A DNA stretch of 64,000 nucleotides from Candidatus Schekmanbacteria bacterium (GTDB lineage: Bacteria; CSSED10-310; JACPHN01), in contig JACPHN010000110.1 in assembly GCA_016188575.1 (NCBI GenBank), positions 59,882-123,881 of the forward strand. The letters are read 5' to 3'. Shown here piece after piece: positions 18,975-28,520 of this stretch (within the stretch, counting starts at the first letter, position 1; each line of letters opens with the position of its first letter). The notes beneath the pieces were generated by a model. The model was not told the origin of the DNA. It did no database searches and saw only the letters and a program-made list of their open reading frames with translations. Made by a program: the position numbers and the translations under genes.

Positions 18975-19646
18975 ATGATGAAACAGAAGACCAGGGAACG
19001 CGCCGGCACCGGGCGGGGCACTGTCGAGCGCGGGCGCGAGACGGAAACTCGCATCCTTGACGCGGCCGAGCTGGTCTTGGCGCGTGTCGGCTTCGCGGGC
19101 GCGAGAACGCAGGAGATCGCCGATACCGCCGGCGTAACCAAGGCGATGATCCACTACTACTTCGACTCCAAGGAACGTCTCTACAGGGCCGTGCTCGATC
19201 GGATACTTTTCGAGCTGATCAAGCTCGTGCAAGAGGCCACCGCCGAGGAGCAGCCGCGCGTGCAGCGGCTTAGCACGTTCATCAACGGGTTTTTTGACTA
19301 CGTCGCGCGGCACCCGCACTTCGGACGCCTGACGTACATGGGCAGCGGCGGTAAGCAGCCCTATTTCGACAGCATCGTCCGCACCTTTTTCGGCCCGTTG
19401 TTCGGTCGCGGCGTCCGTTTCATCGAGGCCGGCGTCGCGGAAGGAGTGTTTTGCGCGGTCGATGCCAGGCAGCTCCTGCTTTCCATCTACGCCGCGGCGA
19501 TGGGATACTTCGCCGATGCTCATTTCATTTCCTTGATGCTCGAGGAAGATGCGATGGGGAAAGCAATCCTCGCCGAACGGCGAGCGGCGTTGCTGGACAT
19601 GGTGCTGCGAACGCTGGGTGTTGACACCGGCCGGCCGCTCGGGTAG
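18975..19646 (+). CDS. TetR/AcrR-family transcriptional regulator
   Basis: About 223 residues from ATG 18975; an in-frame GTG at 18939 would add 12. The N-terminus holds a TetR helix-turn-helix: ETRILDAAELVLARVGFAGARTQEIADTAGVTKAMIHYYFDSKERLY, where GVTKAMIHYYF is the recognition helix. The C-terminal ligand domain resembles TetR_C groups (FINGFFDYVARHPHFGRL). Ligand and targets are unknown. Its nearest same-strand neighbour is the barrel protein at 19800, about 150 bases downstream, a plausible target. Confidence 0.9.
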   Translation: MMKQKTRERAGTGRGTVERGRETETRILDAAELVLARVGFAGARTQEIADTAGVTKAMIHYYFDSKERLYRAVLDRILFELIKLVQEATAEEQPRVQRLSTFINGFFDYVARHPHFGRLTYMGSGGKQPYFDSIVRTFFGPLFGRGVRFIEAGVAEGVFCAVDARQLLLSIYAAAMGYFADAHFISLMLEEDAMGKAILAERRAALLDMVLRTLGVDTGRPLG

Positions 19647-19799
19647 CTCCAGGCCGACGTGTGGCTGCCACTCTGCGGACCGCCGTAGCGCCAGCGGCGG
19701 TGCCCGCTCCGCCGGTCCCTAAACGCCCGGAATGGCTTTGGCGTATACTGCTTGCGGACAGATAACTCGTCGCCAACCCCCAAAAAGGTGCCTCGCCAG

Positions 19800-22700
19800 A
19801 TGATCCCATCACGACTCCGCTTCCCGATTGCAGCAGCGCTTCTTTGCCTGGGGTTGCTGGCCTCGACCGGCTCCAGCCGGGCCTCCGACTCCAGATTGCC
19901 GCTCGGTGTCGTGCCAACCTTCATGCTCGACCCGAGCACCTGGACTCCGGAGGCCATCGATGGCGCGGTGGCCGAGCGCGAGTCAGCGGCCCCAGGTGCC
20001 GGCACCGGTGGTCCCCTCATCCTGATCCGCGCGCGACTCTCGCCCTCGGGGGAGCTGGTGGCAGGCGAGTCGCTGTGCGCGCTCGCCGCGGCCGTCGCCC
20101 GGCATGGAGGAAAGGCCGCGCTCGCGCTCGAGCTGCCCGCCGGGGCCCAGGGCGCTGACCCGTATCTCGCCATCGAGCGCACCCTCGTGGCCTGCGGCGC
20201 GCAGCTCTCCGCCGTCGCGGTGGCGCTCAGCAGCGCCACGCACGCCGATAACGCCGACGAGCTGGACCGCCTCGTCTACGCCGTCCGTCGCTGCTCGGTG
20301 CTCGCGCGCGGGCTGCTGGGATCGGCTGCTGCCGTGCTCGTCGGACCGCTTGACGCCGCCGAGCGCGGAATCGGAAAGGCGCTCTACGAGCGTGGCATCG
20401 ATCCCTACGCGGATGGCATTCTGATCGCCGGGGAGACGGTGGAGCCGGGATCGCAGGTGGGCGCGACCGAGGTCGAGGCGATGCGCTCCGACGTTGCTGC
20501 CGCGGAGTCGGGCGATGCGGTAGTTGTCATGCGCCCGTGGCCCGCGACACCGGATGGGGAAGCCTGGGACGGCCTGCTTCGCCTTACCGCCGAGTACGTC
20601 ACCTCCGGAGTCTCGGGGGTAATCGACAACCCGTCGCCCGCCGCAGTCGCCGCCGCATTTCGTCTGGCCCGCGTGCTTCCGGGCACGGTGGCGCGCGACG
20701 TCGGTCTCGACGTGCGCGTCGCAACTCCTGGGCCCGCGGCCGCGGCCGGCTCTCGCCGGCTGCTGCTCGCCGCACTGGTTGACTCGCGGGACCTCGCGAC
20801 CTGGGTCGTCGGCGTGCTTCCCGCGCAGTCCAGGATCGAGCTCGGATCGAGTTGGTACGACCGGGCCGGCGTTGTCTTCGACCAGACCGGAGACGAGCTT
20901 CCCGTTTCCCTCCAAGTCGGGGATGGCGTCACCAAGGTCTCCGCTCCCAGCACTTCGGGCGGCATCGTGCTGCGCGCGCCGCGGCCCGGCATCGATGCGG
21001 AGGGCATGCTTCGCGTCTCCGAGGAGGTGACGTCGACGCGGGAGCTCGGCGTCGAAGAAATCATTGTTCGGCATCAGGCCGTGCGGGCGGCGGAGGAGGC
21101 CCGAGTCAGTGCGTGGACGGTGCGGAGCCGGACGGCCATGCGCCTGCGCGCGCCTCAGGCCGGGCAGCTCGTCGAGCTCACCATCGATGGCTCGCTGCTC
21201 CATCGCCGCGGGCAGGGCATCGAATGGGTGTGGGAAACGTTCTTCATCAACGGTGTTCGCTGGCCGGGTGAAACCGCCCCGGAGCTCCCCATCCTGGAAC
21301 CCGACAAGATGGCTAAGGCGCCGCTCGAGCTGCGGCTGGGCCGCGATTACTCCTATCGGCTGCTGGGTCACGACTCATGGAAAAGCTATCCATGCTACGT
21401 TGTCTCGTTCCGACCCGACCCGAACGCCCGCCTGGATGCGCAGAAGGAGCTGGTCAGCGGCGTTGCCTGGATCCATCGGGATACCTTTGCGCGCGTGTAC
21501 GTGCAGACGCTGCGTTCGGATCTCGGCAGCGAGGTCGTAGCGACCGAGGAGAGGACCGAGTACGAGCCCATTTCGCCCAAGGATGGAAAAGCCACCCTTC
21601 CCACCGATCCAGGCGCTGTCTGGCTCGCTTCCCGCTTCCTGGCGGACGAGACGCTAAGCGTTTCGGGCCGAACCGTCTTCCTGGAGCGGGAAACAACGGC
21701 CTCCGCGTATGCGGTCAACCCGGTGGACTTCACCGCGCGGCGCCAGGCGCTTCACGCGACGAAGCATCGCATCCTGAAACAGACGGCCGATGGGTTGCGG
21801 TACCTGGCACCCGCAACAGGAACTTCCTCGGGAGAACGCACGATGCTCGAAGCGCCGCGGCGTTCGCGCTGGGCGGCCATCGGCGGGGTTTTTGTCGATG
21901 ATGCCGCCGATGCCCCGCTGCCGCTCGGCGGTGTGAGTTACTCAAACCTGGATTTCAAGGGAACCGGCTCGCACGTCAACCTGTTTTTCGCCGGCGTGCT
22001 CAGTACCGTTACCATCGCACGCCCAAACCTCGGGCTGTGGGACCTGGACGGACACGTCGACGGCTTCGCACTGCTTTACCCCATCGCCGACACACCCTAT
22101 GAACGCGGCGAGCCGATTACCGCCGAAACCGTCACCACCCGCGTTGGCACCCTCGCTTTCGGGGTCGGGCGTCAGCTTGGTGTCTTCAGCCGGCTGCGCC
22201 TGAGCTATGAATACACCTACCGCAGCTACGGGCGTCACGCCGACACGGCGGACGCGTTTGTCGAGCCCGCCGACACGGGAGTGCACGGAGGTGAGCTCGA
22301 GCTGTCATTCAATCGGCACGGGTACGGTCTCACCGCGACCTACGCCCTCTCATACCGTGATCGATGGCGTCGCTGGGGGTATCCGGAAAGCGCGGAGTAC
22401 GATCCGGCGCAGCGACGGTACCAGCACTGGGGGCTGCACCTGTTCAAGGCGTTTTCATTTTCAGGTTACCAGCGCCTGCAATTTTCTGCCGCGGCTGCGG
22501 GCGGTCGTGACCTCGACCGCTTCAGCCGCTACCAGGTCGGCCTTTTTGGGGGTAACGCCGTGCATGGATTCAAGTCCGCTTCGCTGCGCGGCGACGATCT
22601 TTACTCGGTCCACGCCAGCTACGGCGTTAGTCTACGCGAGGTCGTGCGGTTGGAGGCGCTGTACGATCGCGCGTGGATTCGCGACCGGACAGACTCGACT

Positions 22701-22850
22701 GGTTTCCGGGCCATTCACGGCGTTGGTCTCGCCGGCGAGTGCGTGCTGCCCTGGCAAATCATGACCCGCTTTGACATCGGCGTGCCCATCGATCCGCCTT
22801 CCGGGCTCGACGGTTTCGTGGCGAGCGTCGTGCTGCTCAGGTTTTTTTGA
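19800..22850 (+). CDS. large outer-membrane barrel protein with unrecognised N-terminal domains
   Basis: The protein is about 1016 residues from ATG 19800; an upstream in-frame start at 19752 is possible but lacks signal-peptide character. The signal peptide is FPIAAALLCLGLLASTGSSRA. Residues 30–400 form an alternating alpha/beta region I do not recognise. Residues 420–620 resemble LolA/MucB-type lipoprotein-sorting folds (YSYRLLGHDSWKSYPCYVVS, SGVAWIHRDTFARVYVQTL). From about 688 the sequence is barrel-like, with GGNAVHGF where Omp85 barrels have VRGF, and it ends in LLRFF, a typical outer-membrane C-terminus. No POTRA domains are visible. I infer an outer-membrane protein; the role is unknown. 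Confidence 0.65.
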   Translation: MIPSRLRFPIAAALLCLGLLASTGSSRASDSRLPLGVVPTFMLDPSTWTPEAIDGAVAERESAAPGAGTGGPLILIRARLSPSGELVAGESLCALAAAVARHGGKAALALELPAGAQGADPYLAIERTLVACGAQLSAVAVALSSATHADNADELDRLVYAVRRCSVLARGLLGSAAAVLVGPLDAAERGIGKALYERGIDPYADGILIAGETVEPGSQVGATEVEAMRSDVAAAESGDAVVVMRPWPATPDGEAWDGLLRLTAEYVTSGVSGVIDNPSPAAVAAAFRLARVLPGTVARDVGLDVRVATPGPAAAAGSRRLLLAALVDSRDLATWVVGVLPAQSRIELGSSWYDRAGVVFDQTGDELPVSLQVGDGVTKVSAPSTSGGIVLRAPRPGIDAEGMLRVSEEVTSTRELGVEEIIVRHQAVRAAEEARVSAWTVRSRTAMRLRAPQAGQLVELTIDGSLLHRRGQGIEWVWETFFINGVRWPGETAPELPILEPDKMAKAPLELRLGRDYSYRLLGHDSWKSYPCYVVSFRPDPNARLDAQKELVSGVAWIHRDTFARVYVQTLRSDLGSEVVATEERTEYEPISPKDGKATLPTDPGAVWLASRFLADETLSVSGRTVFLERETTASAYAVNPVDFTARRQALHATKHRILKQTADGLRYLAPATGTSSGERTMLEAPRRSRWAAIGGVFVDDAADAPLPLGGVSYSNLDFKGTGSHVNLFFAGVLSTVTIARPNLGLWDLDGHVDGFALLYPIADTPYERGEPITAETVTTRVGTLAFGVGRQLGVFSRLRLSYEYTYRSYGRHADTADAFVEPADTGVHGGELELSFNRHGYGLTATYALSYRDRWRRWGYPESAEYDPAQRRYQHWGLHLFKAFSFSGYQRLQFSAAAAGGRDLDRFSRYQVGLFGGNAVHGFKSASLRGDDLYSVHASYGVSLREVVRLEALYDRAWIRDRTDSTGFRAIHGVGLAGECVLPWQIMTRFDIGVPIDPPSGLDGFVASVVLLRFF

Positions 22851-22873
22851 TCCAATCTCAGTTTGCACCTGCG

Positions 22874-25800
22874 CTACGGGCGCCCCGGCACCAGCCCATA
22901 CACCAGCGGCACGTCGTCGTACCGCCACCCGAGCGATTCGACTTCCCGTCCCTGCGCCGGCCCCGCCGCCGCCGTGTCGCTCACGGCCATCTCGAAAGGT
23001 CGGGGAAACAGCTCGCTCACCTCCGCGGTCAGATACCTGTCGATTTCGGCCAGCGGCGAGGAAATGTCGCGCGTCTGCCACGATGCGACGCCCAGCGCCG
23101 CGAGAATCTGCTTGCCGCGCTCGTCGCCCGCCATGCCCTCGAGCGTCACGGCCAGCTTGGCAAGCTGCAAATTATCCATGGATCCTCCGCGCACAGCCAC
23201 CGCCAGGCCCGGGTAGCCGCGCGACACGCTTGCGATCCTGGCCTTGCCCTCTTCCACGAACATGCGGAGTAGCGGATGGTCGACGGGCACCAGGGCGGCG
23301 GCCGCCTTGTTCAGCCGCAGCGCCAGCAACGCATTGGAAGGCGAGTCGATGGCCACGAGCGGACCAAAAAACCCGTCGGACGGGACCTCGCCGGCAAACA
23401 GCCAGCGCGCCACGAAATCCTTGTAGCTCGGGGATACGTTGGTCACGATCAGACTTTGACCGCGCAGATCCAGCAGCGTCTTGGCCTCGCTGCTGCCCGG
23501 AACGACGACCGCGAAACGTCTCCCTTCCCTTTCGTTTGGGTCTCGGCTGATCGCGACTGGGCGAAGGTCGTGTCTGGACCGATTGGCGATCAACAGGACC
23601 GGATCGACAAAAAGAAGCGCGGCGCTCCCAATGGCCGCGGGATCCTCGATGTCTTGGTGCCGGCTATACACGTTCAACTTCAATGACCGATCCACTGCCA
23701 CGTGATCCCGAACGTAGCTCGCCAGCGCATCCGCGACCATGAGCGCTTCAGCCGCATCCCGGAACGGGCCATCGAGCCAGCAAAAGCCCACTGCGAAGTC
23801 ATCCGTGCCTGCTGCTGTGGACTCCGGCGGGGAAGGGGCGGCAGCCAGGGACTCGACCGGCGTCACCCGTCCGTCCCGCAGCAGGCCGTGCGGATTCTGG
23901 AGCTCCAAGCCCAGCATCGTTGCCTTGGACTTGCGCCACTCGGCTGCTCTTTGAGCCATCGCTCCGCGCAGGCTCACATACTTGTCAAAGAGCTCGAGCG
24001 CGGCTTTTTCGTCTCCCTGTACGCGATCCCGGCAAATGGCCAGATTCAATACCGCGGGAGCGAAGTCCGGCGTCGCGCGCAGCAGGCGCTCGAGCTGTGC
24101 CATCGCCTGGTCGCGCTGTCCCCCGCTAAATGCCGCCACCGCCGCATTGTTCGCGATCGCCGGACTGGTCGTGTCGCGCCTGGCGGCTTCGGCCAGCGCC
24201 GTGGCGGCTTCCGCGGTTCGCCCCGCGTGGTAGAGCGCAACGCCAAGGTTGTTGAACGCGTCCGCGCTCGCCGCCCCACTCTTGATGACTTCCTGATACG
24301 CCGTGACTGCCGCCGAATAGCGCTTCTGCGCCAGCAGGCCCTGGCCGGTTGCCAGGCCTGCCGATTGCGCCACCGCTTCGCCCTGCTCTCGCTTCGCCGC
24401 GGACACGGTCTGCAGCGCCGCTTGTGCCGCCGCCCCCTCGCCCGCGCGAACCAGGGCCGCGGCGAGATTCAGTCGCACCTGATCGAGCTGCTCCGCAGTG
24501 GCACGCCCCGGCATCGCCTTCAGCGCCGCCTCGAACCCTTCGGCTGCGGACCGATACCGGCCGAGCTCGTATTCGAGCAGCGCCAGGTTTGCCCGTGCCG
24601 CTCCGTTTTCTGAATCAAGCTCCAGCGCGCGCTCAAGATGGCGCCGGGCGGCGACTTTGTCTCCCCCTTCCAGCGCCAGCACGCCGAAATTGTACTCCAG
24701 GACTGCCGAGTCTCGCGCCACCGTCTGGCCCTTTTCGAGCGCCTGCGACGAGCCTGCGCTATTGCCCACCTCCCGGCGCAGAATCGCCAGGTTGTTGAAG
24801 TACCGCTGAGCCCATGAGGCGGCCACGTGATCGGCTCCTCCCTCGTATGCCGCCAACGCCTCCTCGGAGCGCCCCAAGCCGCGCAGGATGTCCCCCTCGA
24901 GCGCGCTCACGCGCGCCTGCACCTCGTCATGGGCGCTCCTGCTCACGTCGCTGCCCACGTCCGCCGCCTTCGCTCGCGAGATCGTGGCCAGGGCCTCCTT
25001 GTCCTCACCTCGGCGGTGTTGCACCAGTGCCAGATTGTAGTAGGCGAGTTTCTTGCCGCCGTTCTCGGCCGCGTCCTTGAAGAGCGCCTCCGCCGCGGCG
25101 ACGTCGCCATCGGCATAGCGCATGACCCCAAGGTCGAAGCTCGCGCGCGGGTGTCGCGGCTGCGCAGAGAGCACCTGCTGTACCTTCTGCGCCGCATCCT
25201 TGTGCTTGCCCTCCAGATACAAGGCCCGGGCCGCGAGCATCTTTCCTTCCGCGTCCTCGCCGGCCTCGATCAGCTTGTTGGCATAGCCGAGCGCCGCGTC
25301 GGTGTCCCCTTGCTCCAGGTGAAGCCGCCCCAGGTTGGCGAAAGTTTCCGGATCGGCCGACTTCGGCGCCACCTTCAGCGCCGCCGCGTATTGAGCCAGT
25401 GCCCCCGCCGCGTCTCCCTCGCGAGCGAGAAGATGGCCGAGCGCAAACTGCGCTCGACCCAGCCCCGCATCCAGCGACAGCGCTTGCGACAATGCCGTGC
25501 GCGCCGCCGCGAAATCCCCCTGTTCGGTGAGAGCTTTCCCGAGGTAATATGACGCCACCGACGACCTCGGCTGCGCGGCGGCGATCTGCGAGAAGGTCGT
25601 CCTGGCCTCCTCCAGAGCACCCCGCTGCCCAAGAATTCCCCAAAGACCGGCATACGCCGCCTCGAGAGCCGGGTCCATACGAATGGCGGCGCGATAGCTT
25701 TCCAACGCCTCTTCTGTCTTCCCGAGCTTCTGCCGCGAGGCGCCCAGGTTGTAGTAGATCAGCCCGTACTTCGGCTCGGGAGCTTCCCCGCGACTCGCCT

Positions 25801-26539
25801 TTTCTTGAATCTCCACAATGGCGAGCTCGTAGTTCTTTCTTGCCTCTCCGTAGTTTCCCTTTTCAAACTGGAGGTTGGCGAGATTGTTGGCGGCCTGGGC
25901 CATCTTGGGATTGATGTTGAGAGCATCGCCATACGCTGCGATCGCCTCGTCCGTCCTGCCTATCTGCGTGTACGCATTTCCCAAGAGATAGTAAAGGTTT
26001 GCGTCCTTGCCGCTCTGGCGGATCGCGTCCAGATAGACCGTCACCGCTCCCGCGTGATTGCCGTCCGCTACATAAGCAAGTCCTAGCAGATAGGACGCTT
26101 GGCGGTTGCTGGCGTCAAGCTCGAGGCAGCGCCGGAGAGCCGCGACGCTCCCTGGGCGATCCTTCAGCCCAGCGAGACTCGCGCCAAGCAGAAAGTGAGC
26201 GTGTGCATTGTCCGGCTGCCGCTCCACCGCGCGCCGAAGCTGGTCTACCGCTTCGGAAAGACGTCCAAGCTTGTAGAAGGCCGCGCCAAGCCCGACCAGG
26301 GCGGGTACCGCCTGTGGGTCCTGCGCGATCGCCGTCGAGAAGGCCGCGACCGCCTCCTGCAACTTCCCCTCACCCAAATGTCTCTGCCCCTGGCTGATCG
26401 CCTCCGCAGCCGTCGCCGGACCAGCGCCACTCACCGGCTCAGCCATCCCTTGGGGGCCGCCCACGAACACGGTCAAAAGGAGCATGGCCAGGCGCGATGC
26501 GATCGCCGTCGAGCGCCTGGTGCCAGGCTTTTTCACCAC
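22874..26539 (-). CDS. exported TPR-array protein with a C-terminal PhnD-like binding domain
   Basis: About 1221 residues from GTG 26539, chosen because it gives a clean signal peptide (KKPGTRRSTAIASRLAMLLLTVFVGG) with GAAGG upstream. GTG 26608 is in frame but would overlap the upstream gene by 50 bases. Residues 40–910 are more than twenty tetratricopeptide repeats (AFYKLGRLSEAVDQLRRAVE, LYYLLGNAYTQIGRTDEAIA). From about 916 to 1165 the chain resembles a phosphonate/phosphate-type (PhnD) periplasmic binding domain: FAVVVPGSSEAKTLLDLRGQSLIV, then ALLALRLNKAAAALVPVDHPLL. It converges on the 19800 barrel gene with a 23-base gap. Confidence 0.8.
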   Translation of the reverse strand: MVKKPGTRRSTAIASRLAMLLLTVFVGGPQGMAEPVSGAGPATAAEAISQGQRHLGEGKLQEAVAAFSTAIAQDPQAVPALVGLGAAFYKLGRLSEAVDQLRRAVERQPDNAHAHFLLGASLAGLKDRPGSVAALRRCLELDASNRQASYLLGLAYVADGNHAGAVTVYLDAIRQSGKDANLYYLLGNAYTQIGRTDEAIAAYGDALNINPKMAQAANNLANLQFEKGNYGEARKNYELAIVEIQEKASRGEAPEPKYGLIYYNLGASRQKLGKTEEALESYRAAIRMDPALEAAYAGLWGILGQRGALEEARTTFSQIAAAQPRSSVASYYLGKALTEQGDFAAARTALSQALSLDAGLGRAQFALGHLLAREGDAAGALAQYAAALKVAPKSADPETFANLGRLHLEQGDTDAALGYANKLIEAGEDAEGKMLAARALYLEGKHKDAAQKVQQVLSAQPRHPRASFDLGVMRYADGDVAAAEALFKDAAENGGKKLAYYNLALVQHRRGEDKEALATISRAKAADVGSDVSRSAHDEVQARVSALEGDILRGLGRSEEALAAYEGGADHVAASWAQRYFNNLAILRREVGNSAGSSQALEKGQTVARDSAVLEYNFGVLALEGGDKVAARRHLERALELDSENGAARANLALLEYELGRYRSAAEGFEAALKAMPGRATAEQLDQVRLNLAAALVRAGEGAAAQAALQTVSAAKREQGEAVAQSAGLATGQGLLAQKRYSAAVTAYQEVIKSGAASADAFNNLGVALYHAGRTAEAATALAEAARRDTTSPAIANNAAVAAFSGGQRDQAMAQLERLLRATPDFAPAVLNLAICRDRVQGDEKAALELFDKYVSLRGAMAQRAAEWRKSKATMLGLELQNPHGLLRDGRVTPVESLAAAPSPPESTAAGTDDFAVGFCWLDGPFRDAAEALMVADALASYVRDHVAVDRSLKLNVYSRHQDIEDPAAIGSAALLFVDPVLLIANRSRHDLRPVAISRDPNEREGRRFAVVVPGSSEAKTLLDLRGQSLIVTNVSPSYKDFVARWLFAGEVPSDGFFGPLVAIDSPSNALLALRLNKAAAALVPVDHPLLRMFVEEGKARIASVSRGYPGLAVAVRGGSMDNLQLAKLAVTLEGMAGDERGKQILAALGVASWQTRDISSPLAEIDRYLTAEVSELFPRPFEMAVSDTAAAGPAQGREVESLGWRYDDVPLVYGLVPGRP

Positions 26540-26558
26540 CCCCGATCGGCCTTCAATC

Positions 26559-28160
26559 TCAGTGGTCACAGTCGTTGCTCGGACTCCTGGGCGCTGCGGT
26601 TGGTCCACGGTGGTCTCTCACATAGGAAAGATCGGAGCTCCGGCGTCGCCAATGCCGCGCAAGGCGCTCCCTGTCGCGCCAGGAACCGGGGCTGAACAGC
26701 TCCTGGTGAAGCTCCAGAATCTCATTCTCTTGCAAACAGTCGGTGTCGTAGCCCAGGCTGAAGCTGGCCGCACAGTGAGCCAGCAAGAAATCACTCAGGG
26801 AACGCCTGCGCAGAGTCAGGCCGTAGCGCTCCGGATGCTCGTACCACGGCGCCCCTGGCTCGATTTCGAGCGGGAAGGTAGCGACTCTGAACACGGACAG
26901 GTGCGCTTCGCGGAGCTGGCGCTGATATCGCGCCGTGGCCAGGATCGACGCGCGATCCTCGCCGGGGAGGCCGATCGTGAAATACAGCTCTACGCGCATC
27001 CGCCGGGTGTCCAGGTCCTCAAGAGCTCGGTCGAGGTCATCGTTGGTGAACGAAAAGGCCCTGTGTCGTCGCCGCAGCTTTTCATCGGCGGTTTCCGGCG
27101 AGATGATAAGCGTCGATGAAGGATCGAGATGCTCGTGGAAAGCAGCGATCGTCTGTGGGCTCGGCAGGTCAAAGAGCTCGAAGTCGACCTTGACTTGCGG
27201 CCGCAGCCGACCGAGGTGCTGAAACAGCTCCACCAGCGCGTGTTTCGCGCGAGGATCCGGATCGAAGCAGAAGTAGAAGCGCTCGACGCCGAGCTCCCGC
27301 GCTCGCGTCACGGTGTCCGATACCGCGGCTGCCGATCGCCAGGCAGTCTTGGTTCGCCCCGTGTTGCGTTTCATGGGCGCAAAACTGCCTGAGCACCAGG
27401 TGCAAGTCCCGAGACAGCCACGGCCAAAGGCCGCACCATACAGCGTTGGCTCCGGCAGCTCCGCGACCGGTCGCAGCTCCGCTTCCCACGGATGTCTCCA
27501 GTTCAGGCGCAGGTACGTGCTCAGATGACCGATCCGTTCCAGCGAAGCGAATCGATACCGGTCCATTTCCGCTCCGGCGCTCAAAAAGGAGATGCCGTTG
27601 TCGCGGATCGCGCCTGCGGCGTCCCGCCACACCAAATTCGGCACCGCGCTGAAGTCGCGGCGGTCCGAAAGCACCGCGCGCGCCAGCTCGACCATCGGCC
27701 TCTCGCCTTCCCCGCACACGACACTGTCAATCCATGGATACTCAGCCAGAAGCTGCGCACCAAAATAGCTGGCCGTCAGCCCCCCCATCACGACATGCAC
27801 GTCCTCGCGTTCGTTCTTGAGCTGCCTCGCCGCGTCGACGCTGTCAAAAATCTGCGGGTGCCAGTGCAAGGAGAATCCGACGAGTCGAGCGCCCGAGCGC
27901 TCCACGTCGGCGCAAAGCGAGTATGCCGGGTCGCAGAGTTTTTCCACTCCGACGTGGATGATCCGCGTCTCGTAGCCGCCGGCGGCCAGCGCTTCGGCGA
28001 TCGAGAGCACACCCATCGCCACGAAGTTCACCCGGGCGTACCAGCTCAGCTCCGGGCTGTGCTCGAGCAACTTGGGAACGTGCACGAGCAGGCAAGGGAC
28101 GCCACCGCTTACCCCGGCCGCCGGGAACGTGGCTTCACCCTGCACGCTGCTCGTTGTCAT
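26559..28160 (-). CDS. B12-binding-domain radical SAM protein
   Basis: About 533 residues from ATG 28160, which has GAGGTG upstream; GTG 28223 is an alternative start. The N-terminal part matches a cobalamin-binding domain (SIAEALAAGGYETRIIHVG, LVGFSLHWHPQIFDSVDAARQL, VVMGGLTASYFGAQLL, VVCGEGERPMVEL). The radical SAM core carries CLGTCTWC near residue 250 (CxxxCxxC, binding a 4Fe-4S cluster) and later ISPETADEKLRRRHR and FTIGLPGEDRASI. The family includes methylases and cyclases such as BchE; the substrate here is not deducible. It follows the Cse60-like gene on the same strand. An isoprenoid-associated role is only a neighbourhood guess. Confidence 0.87.
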   Translation of the reverse strand: MTTSSVQGEATFPAAGVSGGVPCLLVHVPKLLEHSPELSWYARVNFVAMGVLSIAEALAAGGYETRIIHVGVEKLCDPAYSLCADVERSGARLVGFSLHWHPQIFDSVDAARQLKNEREDVHVVMGGLTASYFGAQLLAEYPWIDSVVCGEGERPMVELARAVLSDRRDFSAVPNLVWRDAAGAIRDNGISFLSAGAEMDRYRFASLERIGHLSTYLRLNWRHPWEAELRPVAELPEPTLYGAAFGRGCLGTCTWCSGSFAPMKRNTGRTKTAWRSAAAVSDTVTRARELGVERFYFCFDPDPRAKHALVELFQHLGRLRPQVKVDFELFDLPSPQTIAAFHEHLDPSSTLIISPETADEKLRRRHRAFSFTNDDLDRALEDLDTRRMRVELYFTIGLPGEDRASILATARYQRQLREAHLSVFRVATFPLEIEPGAPWYEHPERYGLTLRRRSLSDFLLAHCAASFSLGYDTDCLQENEILELHQELFSPGSWRDRERLARHWRRRSSDLSYVRDHRGPTAAPRSPSNDCDH

Positions 28161-28232
28161 CGGCGGCACCTCGCGGCAAGCGGCGGTGGGCGGTCCGCCG
28201 AAGCTCGACCGCCTCCCGCGCACTTTCCGGCG

Positions 28233-28433
28233 CTACTCGATTTCGTAGATGATCAGTGCGCCGAATCCCGCCTGCGTGACCGAGTACTTGATGTCGCCAA
28301 TGGCGCCGCCGTCCTCGATAATTCTGTTCAGTCGTTCGTTGATGGCGGTCTCGAATGATGCGGCATCCTTCGTGAATACGTGCGCGACCTCCACGTTGCC
28401 GTAGTGATCGCAGCCCTCTTCATCTTCGTCCAT
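28233..28433 (-). CDS. small Cse60-like protein
   Basis: The 66-residue acidic protein starts at ATG 28433 with AGGAGA about six bases upstream. The pattern VFTKDAASFETAINERLNRI then IGDIKYSVTQ and ALIIYEIE matches the small Cse60 family, first noted as a sporulation-associated protein in Bacillus, whose members share a helix-rich start, an 'IDIKY' strand and a C-terminal 'ALIIYE'. Function is unknown. It lies directly upstream of the B12/radical SAM gene on the same strand. It lacks a leader–core layout, so I do not read it as a RiPP precursor. Confidence 0.65.
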   Translation of the reverse strand: MDEDEEGCDHYGNVEVAHVFTKDAASFETAINERLNRIIEDGGAIGDIKYSVTQAGFGALIIYEIE

Positions 28434-28520
28434 TTGCTTCTCCTATTCGTGTCTATTCCGGTCTATTCCGGATCCCCACGCGGCATCGCCATTGGCGTGA
28501 ACGCGTCCCGCTCGGGATGG

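Noticed and set aside
28233..28433. RiPP precursor peptide next to a radical SAM enzyme
   Set aside because: No leader–core layout, no Cys/Thr-rich core and no other RiPP genes; the sequence fits the Cse60 pattern.
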